Source: Candidatus Aminicenantota bacterium (GTDB taxonomy: Bacteria > Acidobacteriota > Aminicenantia > Aminicenantales > Saccharicenantaceae). Taken from it: a stretch of DNA of 64,000 nucleotides. The position numbers and the translations under genes were made by a program. The first letter of the stretch is position 1, and every line of letters begins with the position of its first letter. The stretch lies in assembly GCA_017999365.1 (NCBI GenBank), contig JAGNLW010000006.1:124001-188000 (forward strand). The letters run 5' to 3'. Below, in pieces: positions 34,686 through 44,454 of the stretch. The notes under the pieces are model-generated. The model did no database searches. It saw only the letters and a program-made list of their open reading frames with translations, and was not told the origin of the DNA.

Positions 34686-36254
34686 CTAGTTAGCCCGTAA
34701 GCGTATCCAATTCAGCGGCTTACGAGGGAAGAGCTCGTCGGCCATGGCCGCCTGGTAGGCGAAGAAGGCCTCGATGACGGCGTTCTTCATCAGGTCCTCG
34801 GCGCGCAGGGTGTCGTAGAAGTCGAGATTGGTGTGCCCGTACGTGCCGCCGATGCGGTCCTGGATGAACTGGAACCCCGGCAGGCCGGCCTCGTCGAACG
34901 AGACGTGGTCGGTGCTGCCGACGCTCTGGATGGACAGGGCGGTGAAGCCGAAGTCGCGGAACGGCGCCATCCAGGCCGCGAAGAGCTGGCGCGCCCGCTC
35001 GTTATTCTGCAGGTAGACGCCGCGGAACTGGCCGGCGCCGTAGTCCTGGTTGAAGTAGACCGAGAATGTGTCGTGGCCGGGCTTGGCCCCGACCGTCGGG
35101 TCGTTCGGGTCGCCGAAATGGGCCCGGACGTACTCGCGCGAGCCGTGCAGGCCCTGCTCCTCGCCGCCCCAGAAGGCGATCCGGATCGTGCGGCGCGGCC
35201 GGACGCCCACGGCCCCGAGGATGCGGGCCGCCTCGAGGGCCACGGCACACCCGGCGGCCGTGTCGCTGGCGCCGGCGGCCGCGTGCCAGCTGTCGAAGTG
35301 GGCCCCGAGCATGACGACCTGGTCGGCCAGGTCCGTGCCCGGGATCTCGCCGAGGACGTTGGCGGCCTTCTCGACCCGGCTGCCGACGCGGTTGCGGACC
35401 TCGACCTCGACTTTGACGGGGATATCGCGCTTGAGGATGCGGACCATCCGGTTGTAGTGCTCCGGCGTCACGGCGATGATCGGCAGCGTGGCCAGCGTCT
35501 TCTCGCGCGACCACTTGTCCTCGTTGGCGCCGGGGCGCGAGAAGCCCACGACCGAGCCCATCTGGCCGCCCGTGCACTGAAGGACGGCGACCGCGCCCTC
35601 GGCCTTGAAGAAGTCCATCCGCTCTTCCGGCTTGACCAGGTCGGGGTTGGGCGGGGTCGGGGTCTGGGGGGCCCGCTGCGGCCGCGGCACGACGGCCTCC
35701 TCGAGCTGCCGGAGGTCGGCGTCGGTCAGGCGCGAGACGCCCTGCGACAGGGCGGCCATGTCGAGCGCGAGGGGCGGCGTGGCCAGGACGACGGCGCCCG
35801 CGAGCTTGCCGCGGTAACGGTCGAGGTCCTTCTTCACCTGGATGTCCGCGGCGAGGACGGCCGGCGCGACGACCTTGCCCTTGGTGCCGGCCGTGTAGGC
35901 CAGCGGGAAGCCGGTCATCGGCTGGTACTCCGGCTCGAGCATGTGGAGCGAGAAGTATTCGTTGTCCCAGGCCGCCCCGTAGTCCATGAACGGCTCGATG
36001 ACGACGTTCTGGAGGCCGAGCGCCTCCATCCGGCCCTTGGCCCAGGCCTGGGCCCGCTTCATGTTCTCGGACAGGGTCAGGCGCCCGCCGAGGACGTCGG
36101 TCATGTAGCCGACGATGTCCATGACCTCCGAGCGCTGCAGGCCTTCCTCGCGGATCTTGGCGGCCATGTCCCGGTCGACGGCCGGGTCCTGGTCGGCGGC
36201 GAAAGCGAAGAGAGAGCAGGCGAGAGCGAGGGCGGCGGCGAGATATCTTTTCAC
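34686..36254 (-). CDS. Exported M28 family zinc peptidase
   Basis: The 522-residue protein has a signal peptide (KRYLAAALALACSLFAFAA) and a PA-domain-like insertion before the M28 catalytic domain. Zinc ligands and general base are visible in GAHFDSWHAAAGASDTAAG, FWGGEEQGLHGS and a later GHTNLDFYD. The family contains aminopeptidases and carboxypeptidases acting outside the cytoplasm. The GTG at 36254 follows AGGAGG and precedes the signal peptide directly, so it is preferred to an ATG at 36311. Confidence 0.93.
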   Translation of the reverse strand: MKRYLAAALALACSLFAFAADQDPAVDRDMAAKIREEGLQRSEVMDIVGYMTDVLGGRLTLSENMKRAQAWAKGRMEALGLQNVVIEPFMDYGAAWDNEYFSLHMLEPEYQPMTGFPLAYTAGTKGKVVAPAVLAADIQVKKDLDRYRGKLAGAVVLATPPLALDMAALSQGVSRLTDADLRQLEEAVVPRPQRAPQTPTPPNPDLVKPEERMDFFKAEGAVAVLQCTGGQMGSVVGFSRPGANEDKWSREKTLATLPIIAVTPEHYNRMVRILKRDIPVKVEVEVRNRVGSRVEKAANVLGEIPGTDLADQVVMLGAHFDSWHAAAGASDTAAGCAVALEAARILGAVGVRPRRTIRIAFWGGEEQGLHGSREYVRAHFGDPNDPTVGAKPGHDTFSVYFNQDYGAGQFRGVYLQNNERARQLFAAWMAPFRDFGFTALSIQSVGSTDHVSFDEAGLPGFQFIQDRIGGTYGHTNLDFYDTLRAEDLMKNAVIEAFFAYQAAMADELFPRKPLNWIRLRAN

Positions 36255-36361
36255 GGCGAACCTCCTGGCGGCGATGCGCGAAGCCCTATTCTCCACATTC
36301 GCCCCCCTCACCGCAATATCTTCCCCGTGACGAACACCGGATCGAACGAACGGAGGCGATC

Positions 36362-37936
36362 ATGGCTCCATCGACGAAAAGACCCGCGGCGCTCTTCCTC
36401 GCCGCTCTCCTTCTCTGCGCCCTGCCCGCCGCCCTCGCGGCCCAGGTCCGCCTGCCCGCCGTCATCGGCGACCACATGGTCGTCCAACAGGACAAGCCCG
36501 TCGCCGTCTGGGGCTGGGCCGCGAAGGGCGAGACCGTCACGGTGGCCTTGGCCGGCCAGGAGCGCAAGGCCGTGGCCGGCGACGACGGCCGCTGGCGCGT
36601 CGCCTTCGACCCCCTCAAGGCCGGCGGACCGGCCCTCGAGATGACCGTGCGCGGCGCCAAGGGGCCGGCCCTCATCGTCCGCGACATCCTCGTCGGCGAG
36701 GTCTGGCTGGCCTCGGGCCAGTCGAACATGGAGTGGGCCATGTCATGGCTGCCCAATCCCGCGCCCGACATCCTGCGGGCCGACAACCCCAACATGCGCC
36801 TCTTCCTCGTCCCCAAGCGCCCGGCCGACCGCCCGCTCGACGACATGGCCGCGAAGTGGGAGCCCTGCGCCCCCGACACGGTCCGGCCGTTCTCGGCCGT
36901 CGCCTACTACTTCGGCCTCGAGCTCCACAAGCGACTCGGCGTCCCGGTCGGCCTCATCGAATCGGCCTGGGGCGGCACGCTCATCGAGCCCTGGACGCCG
37001 CCGGTCGGATTCGCCGCGGTGCCCGGGGTCAAGGCCCCGCTCGACGCCCAGGTGGCCCGCTACGCCGCCTACCAGCAGGCCCTGGCCAAGGCCTTGCCCG
37101 CTTGGGAGTCGTGGGTCCGCGACAGCCGCAAGGCCCTGACGGCCAAGGCCGCCCTGCCGCCCGTGCCCGACCCCGGACTGCCCGCCAATCCCTACGACGA
37201 CCCGCAGGCGCCGACGGCCCTCTACAACGGTATGATCCACGCCCTGACGCCGTTCGCCATCCGCGGCGCCATCTGGTACCAGGGCGAGAGCAATCGCAAC
37301 GACGGCCTGCTCTACGCGAAGCGCATGGAGGCCCTCATCGAGGGCTGGCGCCTGGCCTGGAAGATCGGCGACTTCCCGTTCTATTTCGTCCAGCTGGCGC
37401 CCTACAACTACGGCTACGACCGCGAGACACCCGCCGGCGACGTGCCCGACTTCCTGCGCCTGCCGCTCATCTGGGAGGCCCAGCGCAACGCCCTGGGCAT
37501 CCCCAACACGGGTATGGCCGTGGTCACCGACATCGCCACGCTCGACAACATCCACCCGCCGAACAAGCGCGACGTCGGCTACCGCCTGTCGCTCTGGGCC
37601 CGGGCCAATACCTACGGCGAGAAGACCCTCGAGTACTCGGGGCCGCTCTCCAAAGCCATGACCGTCGAGGGGGCCATCGCCCGAATCGCCTTCGAGCACG
37701 TGGGCGGCGGCCTCATCACCAACGACGGCCAGGGCGTGAAGTGGTTCGAGATCGCCGGCGAGGACCGCGTCTTCTACAAGGCCGAGGCCGAGATCGCCGG
37801 GGACACGGTCGTCGTCTGGAGCCCGCGGGTGGCCGTGCCCAAGGCCGTGCGCTTCGGCTGGCACCAGCTGGCCGTGCCCAACCTGGCCAACAGGGAGGGC
37901 CTGCCCGCCTCGCCGTTCCGGACGGACACGTGGTGA
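36362..37936 (+). CDS. Exported sialate O-acetylesterase family protein
   Basis: The 524-residue product has a signal peptide (residues 1-27) and the SGNH-type motifs of sialate O-acetylesterases: ASGQSNMEW with S121, IWYQGESN, and the DNIHPPNKRDVG Asp-His block. Such enzymes remove acetyl groups from sialic acid or other acetylated glycans. The ATG is preceded by GGAGG. It is divergent from the M28 peptidase gene. Confidence 0.92.
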   Translation: MAPSTKRPAALFLAALLLCALPAALAAQVRLPAVIGDHMVVQQDKPVAVWGWAAKGETVTVALAGQERKAVAGDDGRWRVAFDPLKAGGPALEMTVRGAKGPALIVRDILVGEVWLASGQSNMEWAMSWLPNPAPDILRADNPNMRLFLVPKRPADRPLDDMAAKWEPCAPDTVRPFSAVAYYFGLELHKRLGVPVGLIESAWGGTLIEPWTPPVGFAAVPGVKAPLDAQVARYAAYQQALAKALPAWESWVRDSRKALTAKAALPPVPDPGLPANPYDDPQAPTALYNGMIHALTPFAIRGAIWYQGESNRNDGLLYAKRMEALIEGWRLAWKIGDFPFYFVQLAPYNYGYDRETPAGDVPDFLRLPLIWEAQRNALGIPNTGMAVVTDIATLDNIHPPNKRDVGYRLSLWARANTYGEKTLEYSGPLSKAMTVEGAIARIAFEHVGGGLITNDGQGVKWFEIAGEDRVFYKAEAEIAGDTVVVWSPRVAVPKAVRFGWHQLAVPNLANREGLPASPFRTDTW

Positions 37937-37943
37937 TTGAATC

Positions 37944-37998
37944 GGGGACATGATATCCGTTTCCGATTTAATAAATGGGAAATGGGTATCATGTCCCC
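37944..37998. repeat. Palindrome family A, copy 2
   Basis: GGGGACATGATATCC (37944-37958) faces GGGTATCATGTCCCC (37984-37998) across a 25-nt AT-rich loop; one mismatch in the arms. It lies between the convergent esterase and Asp-box genes. Confidence 0.85.
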
Positions 37999-38014
37999 CA
38001 TTTTATTCCCCATT

Positions 38015-41000
38015 TTATTTCTTCCAGATGGGGACGCCGCGGCCGGGGGTCCAGGGGGCGCCGGCGGCCTCGAGCGCCGTCTGTAGCTTCTTCAGATCGA
38101 CGTCGATCGTCTGCCGCATGTCCTCGAGAAGCGCGCCGAAGGCCTCGGCGGCGATGTCGTAGCCGCGCTTGGCCGTCTCCGTGATCGGCCCGGTGGCGTC
38201 GAGCTGGGCCTGGACCCGCTCCAGGATCGACGGCTCGGCCGGCTCGGAGCGCATGCCGCGCGTCGGGTCGCCGTAGAGCACGGCCAGCTGCCCCTGGATC
38301 CGCTTTTCGATGGCCCTGGCCGCCTCGGCCAGCTTCGGATCGGCCTTGGGCGCGTCGAGCAGGGCCTTCCTGATGTACCGGAGATTCCCCAGCGCGTCCT
38401 GGGCCGCCGCGCCCGCGCCCATCATGGCCCGCTGCAGCTCGCCGGCTTTCTTCTGGAACGCCAACAGGCCCGCCTTGTCCTTTTCGGGCAGGCTCGCGTA
38501 CTCGAGCGACTCAACGACGAACGGCACAGGGCCAGCGAGTGTCGTCAGCGCCCCGTCGACCTTCTTCTGCAGCGTCGCCGTGAACTTGCCCGGCACGACC
38601 ATCGGCCCGAGCGTCTCGCGCTGCCAGATCTCGCGCCGGCTCGTTTCGAGCTGGGTCGGCTCGGCCGTCGCGTAGCGCAGGTTCCAGGCCACCCGGTGGA
38701 GGCCTTTGCCCGCCGGCACCGTCAGGCGCCGCACGACCTGGCCCGTCTCGTCGGCGATCGTCAGCACGACGGCCGGCTTCTCCTCGTTCTCCTCGGCCCT
38801 GAGCCGGTCCCAGCCGGGGAACGGCACGGGCTTGCCGTCCTTGACGAGCTTGGCCTCCTCCTCGCGCCGGACCTCGGCGGCCCCCTTCACGCCGTCCCTC
38901 AGGTGATAGGTGAAGACCGCCCCGAACGGCGGGTTGGGCGCCGTGTAATAGCCGTCGCCCAGACAGCCCTTGCCGTCCGAGTCGATGGGCCGGAGCGGGA
39001 TGTAGCGCAGGGCCTTGCGCGCCGGGAAGAGCGCCGCCTCCCGCGCCAGCGCCTCCTCCGTCATCTCCCGCAGCGGCGCGTAGTCGTCGAGGACGAAGAA
39101 GCTCCGCCCGAACGAGGCCCCGACGAGGTCGCCCTCGCGCTCCTGGACCTCGATGTCGCGGAAGGAGATGGTCGGCACCCCGCCCGCGAGCTTGAGCCAG
39201 CTCTTGCCGCCGTCGACCGTGGCGTAGATGCCGAACTCGGTCCCGGCGAACAGCAGCTCCTTCTTGATATGGTCCTGGTCCACGGCCCAGACCAGCGTCC
39301 GCGCCGGCAGCCCGGCCCCGATGTTCGTCCAGGTCCGGCCGCGGTCGGCGCTCATCATCAGGAACGGCCTGTAATCGCCCGTCTTGTGGCTGTCGACGGC
39401 CGCGTAGACCGTGTTCCTGTCGTGCTTGGAGGCGCGGATGTCGTTGACGAAGAAATAATCGGGGACACCGGCCATCTTGTCGACCTTGCGCCAGCTCTTG
39501 CCGCCGTCCTCCGTGACCTGGATGAGGCCGTCGTCGGTCCCGGCGTAGATGAGCCCCTCGGCCAGACGCGACTCGCTCAGGCAGGTGACCGTCCCGAACT
39601 GCGACATGGCCCCGTGGTCCCAGAGCGCGTCGACGCTCCACTGCCGGCCCATGATCTTCTGTTCGAGCCGGAAGATGCCCCGCGTCAGGTCCGGCGAGAT
39701 CCGCGTCCAGCTGTTGCCGCGGTCCTCGCTCCGCCACACGAACTGCCCGGCGTAATAGAGCCGTGTGTGCGCGTGCGGGCTGATGAGGACGGGCGCGTCC
39801 CAGTTGAAGCGCAACGGCGGGTCGCCCGGCTCGGCCCTCGGGCTGATATAGACGGTCTCGTGGCTCCGCTTGTCGTAGCGCAGGAGGTTGCCCATCTGCC
39901 ACTCGAGGTAGATCGTGTTCGGATCGGTCGGGTCGATGGCCGTGGCGTAGCCGTCGGCGCCGTAGGTGATGGTCCAGTCGGCGTTCGAGATGCCGTGGGC
40001 GTTGGGCGTCCGCGACGGTCCGAGCTGGCTGCCGTTGTCCTGGGTCCCGCCGTGGACGTTGTAGAACGGCAGGGCGTTGTCGAGGGCCATCTTGTAGATC
40101 TGGGTTACCGGCAGGTTGTCGAAGAAGCGCCAGGTCCGGCCGCCGTCGCGCGTCTCGTAGACGCCGCCGTCGCTGCCGTTGAGGATGTAGTCGGCGTCGC
40201 CCTTGACGAAGGCCATGGCGTGGTTGTCGCCGTGCTTGGCGTTCTCCTCGACCCGGCGCCAGGTCTTGCCGCCGTCGTCGGTGGCCCTGAGTCCCGGGTC
40301 CATCTGGTAGACGCGGTCGAACACGGTCGGGTCGGCAAAGATCTCCTGATAGTAGTGCGGGCCGGTGCCGCCGCTGATGTAGTCGCTGCGCTTCTCCCAG
40401 CTCTCGCCGCGGTCGGTCGAGCGGTAGAAGCCCCGTTCCTCGGGCCCGGCCTCGACCGTGGCGTAGACGACGCGCGGGTCGAGGGGCGAGACGGCCAGGC
40501 CGATCTTGCCGACGTCGCCTTTGGGCAGGCCGACGGCCAGCTTGCGCCAGGTCTTGCCGCCGTCCTCGCTCTTGTGGATGCCGCCCTCGGGGCCGCCGCC
40601 CATGAAGGCGGCGACGCTGCGGCGGCGCTGGTAGGCCGCGGCGTAGACCGTGTCGGGGTCGGACGGGTCGAGCTCGGCCGAGGCCACGCCCGTGTCCTTG
40701 GAGATCGCGAGGACGGCCGTCCAGGTCCTGCCGCCGTCGGTCGTCTTGTAGAGGCCGCGCTCGCCGCCCGCCGACCACAGCGGGCCCTCGGCCGCGACAT
40801 AGACGACGTTCGAGTCGCGCGGGTCGACCAGGATGCGGGCGATGTGCTCGGAGCCGGCCAGGCCCGTGTTCGTCCAGGTCTTGCCCCCGTTGAGGCTCTT
40901 GTAGACGCCGTCGCCGTAGCCGACGTGCCGGCCGCTGACGTTCTCGCCCGTGCCGACCCAGACGATCTCGGGGTTGGACAGGTCGAGCGTGAGGCAGCCG

Positions 41001-41344
41001 ATCGAGTAGGACGGCTGAGCGTCGAAGACGGGCGTCCAGGTCGTGCCGGCGTTCTCGGTCTTCCAGACCCCGCCCGAGCCTACGGCGACGTACCAGGTGG
41101 CCCGCTTGAGCGGGTGGATGGCGATGTCGCTGATGCGTCCCGACATGATGGCCGGGCCGATGTTGCGGAAGGCCAGCCCCGAGAGCAGGTCGGATGTGAG
41201 GCGGGGCTGGGCTTGCGCGGGCGCGGGGGCCGGGGTCTTGCCGGCCGGCTTGGCGGCGGTCTGGGCCGGGGCGGGCGTGGCCAGGGCGGCCATGCCGGCC
41301 GCGAAAGCCAGGCAGAGAACGAAGGCGACGAGGGTCTTCTTCAC
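38015..41344 (-). CDS. Exported Asp-box repeat (VPS10/sortilin-like beta-propeller) protein
   Basis: The 1109-residue protein has a signal peptide followed by a Pro/Ala linker, then at least ten Asp-box (BNR) motifs such as TENAGTTWT, SLNGGKTWT, TTDGGRTWT, SEDGGKTWR and TVDGGKSWL between about residues 80 and 720, forming beta-propellers. The last 350 residues are a different domain with helical repeats. Proteins of this layout are abundant in Aminicenantes, Acidobacteria and Bacteroidetes and are annotated as glycosyl hydrolases or sortilins; activity is unproven. The GTG at 41344 follows AGGAGG. Confidence 0.9.
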   Translation of the reverse strand: MKKTLVAFVLCLAFAAGMAALATPAPAQTAAKPAGKTPAPAPAQAQPRLTSDLLSGLAFRNIGPAIMSGRISDIAIHPLKRATWYVAVGSGGVWKTENAGTTWTPVFDAQPSYSIGCLTLDLSNPEIVWVGTGENVSGRHVGYGDGVYKSLNGGKTWTNTGLAGSEHIARILVDPRDSNVVYVAAEGPLWSAGGERGLYKTTDGGRTWTAVLAISKDTGVASAELDPSDPDTVYAAAYQRRRSVAAFMGGGPEGGIHKSEDGGKTWRKLAVGLPKGDVGKIGLAVSPLDPRVVYATVEAGPEERGFYRSTDRGESWEKRSDYISGGTGPHYYQEIFADPTVFDRVYQMDPGLRATDDGGKTWRRVEENAKHGDNHAMAFVKGDADYILNGSDGGVYETRDGGRTWRFFDNLPVTQIYKMALDNALPFYNVHGGTQDNGSQLGPSRTPNAHGISNADWTITYGADGYATAIDPTDPNTIYLEWQMGNLLRYDKRSHETVYISPRAEPGDPPLRFNWDAPVLISPHAHTRLYYAGQFVWRSEDRGNSWTRISPDLTRGIFRLEQKIMGRQWSVDALWDHGAMSQFGTVTCLSESRLAEGLIYAGTDDGLIQVTEDGGKSWRKVDKMAGVPDYFFVNDIRASKHDRNTVYAAVDSHKTGDYRPFLMMSADRGRTWTNIGAGLPARTLVWAVDQDHIKKELLFAGTEFGIYATVDGGKSWLKLAGGVPTISFRDIEVQEREGDLVGASFGRSFFVLDDYAPLREMTEEALAREAALFPARKALRYIPLRPIDSDGKGCLGDGYYTAPNPPFGAVFTYHLRDGVKGAAEVRREEEAKLVKDGKPVPFPGWDRLRAEENEEKPAVVLTIADETGQVVRRLTVPAGKGLHRVAWNLRYATAEPTQLETSRREIWQRETLGPMVVPGKFTATLQKKVDGALTTLAGPVPFVVESLEYASLPEKDKAGLLAFQKKAGELQRAMMGAGAAAQDALGNLRYIRKALLDAPKADPKLAEAARAIEKRIQGQLAVLYGDPTRGMRSEPAEPSILERVQAQLDATGPITETAKRGYDIAAEAFGALLEDMRQTIDVDLKKLQTALEAAGAPWTPGRGVPIWKK

Positions 41345-41383
41345 GGGAGCCTCCTTGAAGGAACGCGTCATGGGCGGACCCCG

Positions 41384-41413
41384 ATTATGTCCCTTCCGAC
41401 AGGGGGAATTCAA
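41384..41413 (-). promoter_or_regulatory. Promoter of the Asp-box gene
   Basis: Minus strand TTGAAT (41413-41408), 18 nt, CATAAT (41389-41384). Confidence 0.6.
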
Positions 41414-41485
41414 GGAAAAACTCCCGTGCGAAGCATTCGTATTTCTCCCTGGCGGGGCGCACACCCCGCCGCCGGCCGCGGGGCC

Positions 41486-41514
41486 TTGCTTTTTCGGCCC
41501 CGGGCCCGTATTGT
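41486..41514 (+). promoter_or_regulatory. Promoter of lemA-htpX
   Basis: TTGCTT (41486-41491), 17 nt, TATTGT (41509-41514). Confidence 0.65.
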
Positions 41515-41548
41515 TTAGGAACGGACCGCGAGTCCGAAGGAGGCACAC

Positions 41549-42103
41549 ATGGGAGCGTTCGTTCTTCTTCTGGTCATCATCGGTGGTCTTGTCCTCATCG
41601 CCATCGGCATGTACAACGCCCTGGTCACGCTGCGCAACCGCTGCGACAACGCCTGGTCCCAGATCGACGTCCAGCTGAGGCGGCGCTACGACCTCATCCC
41701 CAACCTGGTCGAGACCGTCAAGGGCTACGCCAAGCACGAGAGCGGCGTCTTCGAGCGGGTCACCCAGGCCCGGACCGCGGCCGTCAACGCCCAGGGCGTC
41801 AAGGCCCAGGGCGAGGCCGACAACATGCTCTCCGGCGCCCTGAAGTCCCTGTTCGCCGTGGCCGAGGCCTACCCCGACCTCAAGGCCAACCAGAACTTCC
41901 TCATGCTCCAGGAGGAGCTGGCCGGCACCGAGAGCAAGGTCGCCTACGCCCGGCAGTTCTACAACGACACGGTCATGAAGTTCAACATGCGCCAGCAGAT
42001 CTTCCCCTCGAGCCTCATCGCCAACATGTTCGGCTTCAAGCCCCGCGAGTACTACCAGATCGAGGACGAGGTCGCCAAGGGCCCGGTCAAGGTCCAGTTC
42101 TGA
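41549..42103 (+). CDS. lemA: LemA family membrane protein
   Basis: The 184-residue protein has one N-terminal membrane segment ([17 protein letters not shown]) and the LemA motifs [40 protein letters not shown] and a C-terminal [12 protein letters not shown]. Function unknown, but LemA is often encoded next to an HtpX-type peptidase, as here. GGAGG lies 7 nt before the ATG. Confidence 0.95.
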   Translation: MGAFVLLLVIIGGLVLIAIGMYNALVTLRNRCDNAWSQIDVQLRRRYDLIPNLVETVKGYAKHESGVFERVTQARTAAVNAQGVKAQGEADNMLSGALKSLFAVAEAYPDLKANQNFLMLQEELAGTESKVAYARQFYNDTVMKFNMRQQIFPSSLIANMFGFKPREYYQIEDEVAKGPVKVQF

Positions 42104-42122
42104 GCGGAATAGCGATCTGACC

Positions 42123-42151
42123 GGGGACATGTACCGCCGGTACGTGTCCCC
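42123..42151. repeat. Palindrome family A, copy 3 (compact)
   Basis: GGGGACATGTACC-GCC-GGTACGTGTCCCC, 13-bp arms with one mismatch, in the 64-nt gap between lemA and htpX. Confidence 0.85.
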
Positions 42152-42167
42152 GCCTTAGGCCCCGACG

Positions 42168-43076
42168 ATGTACGAACAGATCTCGCGCAACAAGTGGGTC
42201 TCGGCCGCCCTGGTCGTCTTCTTCGTGGCCTTCATCTTCGTCCTGGTCTGGTTCTTCGAGTACGTGACCGGCTGGGGTAAGGGGGGCCTCGTCCTGGCCG
42301 TGGCCATCGCCATGGGCACCGCGGCCATCGGCTACTACGCGAGCGACAAGATCGTCCTCGGCATCAGCAAGGCCCGGCCCGTGGCCAAAGAGGAGTTCCC
42401 CCACCTCTACCACGCCGTCGAGGGCCTGGCCATCGCCGCGGGGCTGCCCGCGCCGAAGTGCTACGTCATCGACGACACGGCCCCCAACGCCTTCGCCGCC
42501 GGCCGCAAGCCCGAGACGGCCGTCATCTGCGTCACGACGGGCCTGCTCGAGAAGCTCGACCGGGTCGAGCTCGAGGGCGTTGTCGCCCACGAGATGTCCC
42601 ACATCAGGAACTACGACGTCCGGCTCCAGACCCTGGTCGTGGTCATGGCCGGCGTCGTGGCCCTGCTGAGTGACTGGATGCTGCGCTCGTTCATGTGGGG
42701 CGGCGGAGGCGGGCGCCGGCGCGGCCGGGGCAAGGGCGGCTCGGGCGGCGGCGAGGGCATCCTCGTCCTCGTCGGCCTGGCCCTGGCCGTACTTTCGCCG
42801 TTCATCGCCACGATCATCCAGTTGGCCGTGTCGCGCAAGCGCGAGTTCCTGGCCGACGCCAGCGCCGCGCTGCTGACCCGCTACCCGGCCGGCCTGGCCT
42901 CGGCCCTGCGCAAGATCTCGGCCGACCCCGAGCCCCTCGAGGCGGCCAACAAGGCCACGGCCCACCTCTACATCGTCAATCCCCTCAAGAACCTCAAGGG
43001 GGGTGGCGGGATGAACAAGCTCTTCAGCACCCACCCCCCGATCGAGGAGCGCATCGCCGCCCTCGAGAAGATGTAG
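42168..43076 (+). CDS. htpX: HtpX-like M48 membrane zinc metallopeptidase
   Basis: The 302-residue protein has two N-terminal membrane segments (12-31 and 40-58), the zinc motif HEMSH (H141, E142, H145) and a further Glu in KREFLADASAA, with more hydrophobic segments around 155-170 and 195-215. A Gly/Arg-rich loop GGGGGRRRGRGKGGSGGG at about 175-195 is unusual. HtpX degrades misfolded membrane proteins. Paired with lemA in one transcription unit. Confidence 0.94.
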   Translation: MYEQISRNKWVSAALVVFFVAFIFVLVWFFEYVTGWGKGGLVLAVAIAMGTAAIGYYASDKIVLGISKARPVAKEEFPHLYHAVEGLAIAAGLPAPKCYVIDDTAPNAFAAGRKPETAVICVTTGLLEKLDRVELEGVVAHEMSHIRNYDVRLQTLVVVMAGVVALLSDWMLRSFMWGGGGGRRRGRGKGGSGGGEGILVLVGLALAVLSPFIATIIQLAVSRKREFLADASAALLTRYPAGLASALRKISADPEPLEAANKATAHLYIVNPLKNLKGGGGMNKLFSTHPPIEERIAALEKM

Positions 43077-43129
43077 GCGGATCCGGAGTATACTGGCCGC
43101 GGGCTTCACGCCCTGGAGGGACGCAGGAA

Positions 43130-44032
43130 TTGGCCCACGCGCACGAGACACCCCGCCGACCGCTCCGGCTGGCGCTCGCCATCACCGCCGCCGTCCTCGT
43201 CGTCGAGGTCGCCGGCGGCCTTTTGAGCCATAGCCTGGCCCTGCTCGCCGACGCGGGCCACATGCTCACCGACGCCGCCGCGCTGGGCCTGGCCCTGTTC
43301 GCCTTCCGGCTCTCGGCCCGGCCTCCGTCGGCCCGGCACACCTTCGGCTGGCGCCGCTTCGAGATCTTCGCCGCCCTCATCAACGGCGCCGCCCTCTGGG
43401 TCATCGCGATCGCGATCGGCTACGAGGCCTTCCTGAGGATCCGGTCCCCCCAGCCCGTGAAGGGCGGCCTGATGCTCGCGGTGGCCGGCTTCGGCCTGCT
43501 GGCCAACATCGCCGTCGGAGCGGCGCTCTTCCGGGGCCGCGAGCGGAACATCAACGTCCGCGGCGCCTTCCTCCACGTCGTCGGCGACGCCTTGGGGAGC
43601 GTCGGCGTCCTCCTGGCGGCCTTGCTCATCGGCCTGACCGGCTCCTTCGTCTGGGACCCCATCGTCAGCGCCGCCGTCTGCCTGCTCATCCTCTGGAGCT
43701 CGACCCGGCTCATCCGCGACGCCGTCCACGTCTTCATGGAGGGCGCCCCGGCCCACGTCGACACCGGGGCCGTCCGGGCGGCCCTGGCCGCGATCGACGG
43801 CGTCCTCGACGTCCACGACCTCCACGTCTGGACGATCACCTCGGAGTTCGTGTCCCTGAGCGCCCACCTGACGGTCCGGCCGGAGGCGGAAGCCAGGGAT
43901 GTCCTGCGGCGGGCCCAGGAGGCCGTGTCCGCGGGCTTCGGCGTCCGCCATTCGACCTTCCAGATCGAGGCCGCCGAGGACGCCTCCTGCGCCGCCGGCT
44001 CGTGCGACGCGGTCCCGCCGAAGGCCCCGTAG
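43130..44032 (+). CDS. Cation diffusion facilitator (Zn/Co/Cd exporter)
   Basis: The 300-residue protein has six membrane segments with the CDF metal motifs LLADAGHMLTDA (H..D) and HVVGDALGS (H..D), then a cytoplasmic domain with HDLHVWTITSE. The N-terminal HAH and the C-terminal Cys-rich end (CAAGSC) could bind metal. It resembles ZitB/CzcD. The start is a TTG at 43130 with GGAGGG upstream; a lone -10-like TATACT is at 43089. Confidence 0.92.
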   Translation: MAHAHETPRRPLRLALAITAAVLVVEVAGGLLSHSLALLADAGHMLTDAAALGLALFAFRLSARPPSARHTFGWRRFEIFAALINGAALWVIAIAIGYEAFLRIRSPQPVKGGLMLAVAGFGLLANIAVGAALFRGRERNINVRGAFLHVVGDALGSVGVLLAALLIGLTGSFVWDPIVSAAVCLLILWSSTRLIRDAVHVFMEGAPAHVDTGAVRAALAAIDGVLDVHDLHVWTITSEFVSLSAHLTVRPEAEARDVLRRAQEAVSAGFGVRHSTFQIEAAEDASCAAGSCDAVPPKAP

Positions 44033-44088
44033 CCGCGGCCCGGAGGGGGCGTCCCGAAAGGGGCGGCCGGCCATGGGAGGGGGACGGC

Positions 44089-44117
44089 TTGAAAACCGGA
44101 ACGGCTTTCCCTATAAT
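44089..44117 (+). promoter_or_regulatory. Promoter of tRNA-Asp
   Basis: TTGAAA (44089-44094), 17 nt, TATAAT (44112-44117), 14 nt before the tRNA. Confidence 0.85.
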
Positions 44118-44131
44118 AGGCGGGCCCTCGC

Positions 44132-44208
44132 GGGGTCGTAGTTCAGCTGGTTAGAACGCCGGCCTGTCACGCCGGAGGTCGCGAGTTCGAGTCTCGTCGG
44201 CCCCGCCA
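44132..44208 (+). tRNA. tRNA-Asp (anticodon GTC), CCA encoded
   Basis: Acceptor GGGGTCG pairs with CGGCCCC, anticodon loop CTGTCAC, T arm GAGTTCGAGTCTC, discriminator G at 44205, followed by CCA at 44206-44208. The 3' end (44183-44208) is the left copy of the 26-bp repeat bounding the island, so the tRNA stays intact after insertion. Confidence 0.97.
44183..44208 (+). repeat. Left attachment site (att) in tRNA-Asp
   Basis: 26 bp covering the T arm, acceptor 3' strand and CCA of tRNA-Asp, identical to 59087-59112. Confidence 0.9.
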
Positions 44209-44454
44209 CCTTAGAACCCGGTTTTCCCCATATGAATCGGCGTTTCCCTTTGTTTATCGTTTAGGCACCATTAGTCCGAAGTAGGCGAGTTTTAGCAAAA
44301 TCTGTTACACCGGCGTTACACGGGGAGAAGTCTGAAACGCCGCTAGGATACTGGAATAAAAGCTATTCTCCGAGAGTTACATAAGGCCTGAATTGACTTC
44401 GCAACCCCGACATGAGAGGGGACACGAACTGAAGATTCGCGGCTCAGGGGGGTA
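44209..44454. other. Gene-free stretch at the left end of the island
   Basis: About 245 nt after the tRNA, where a tRNA-targeting integrase gene would often sit. I see only short open frames, some with stops, and no recognisable recombinase remnant. Confidence 0.5.

Noticed and set aside
38696..41518. A 940-codon plus-strand open frame
   Set aside because: It is antisense to the Asp-box repeat gene, which has a signal peptide, ribosome binding site and clear repeats.
44209..44454. Remnant of a tyrosine integrase after tRNA-Asp
   Set aside because: Short frames reading out near the tRNA contain stop codons and no recombinase motif could be identified.
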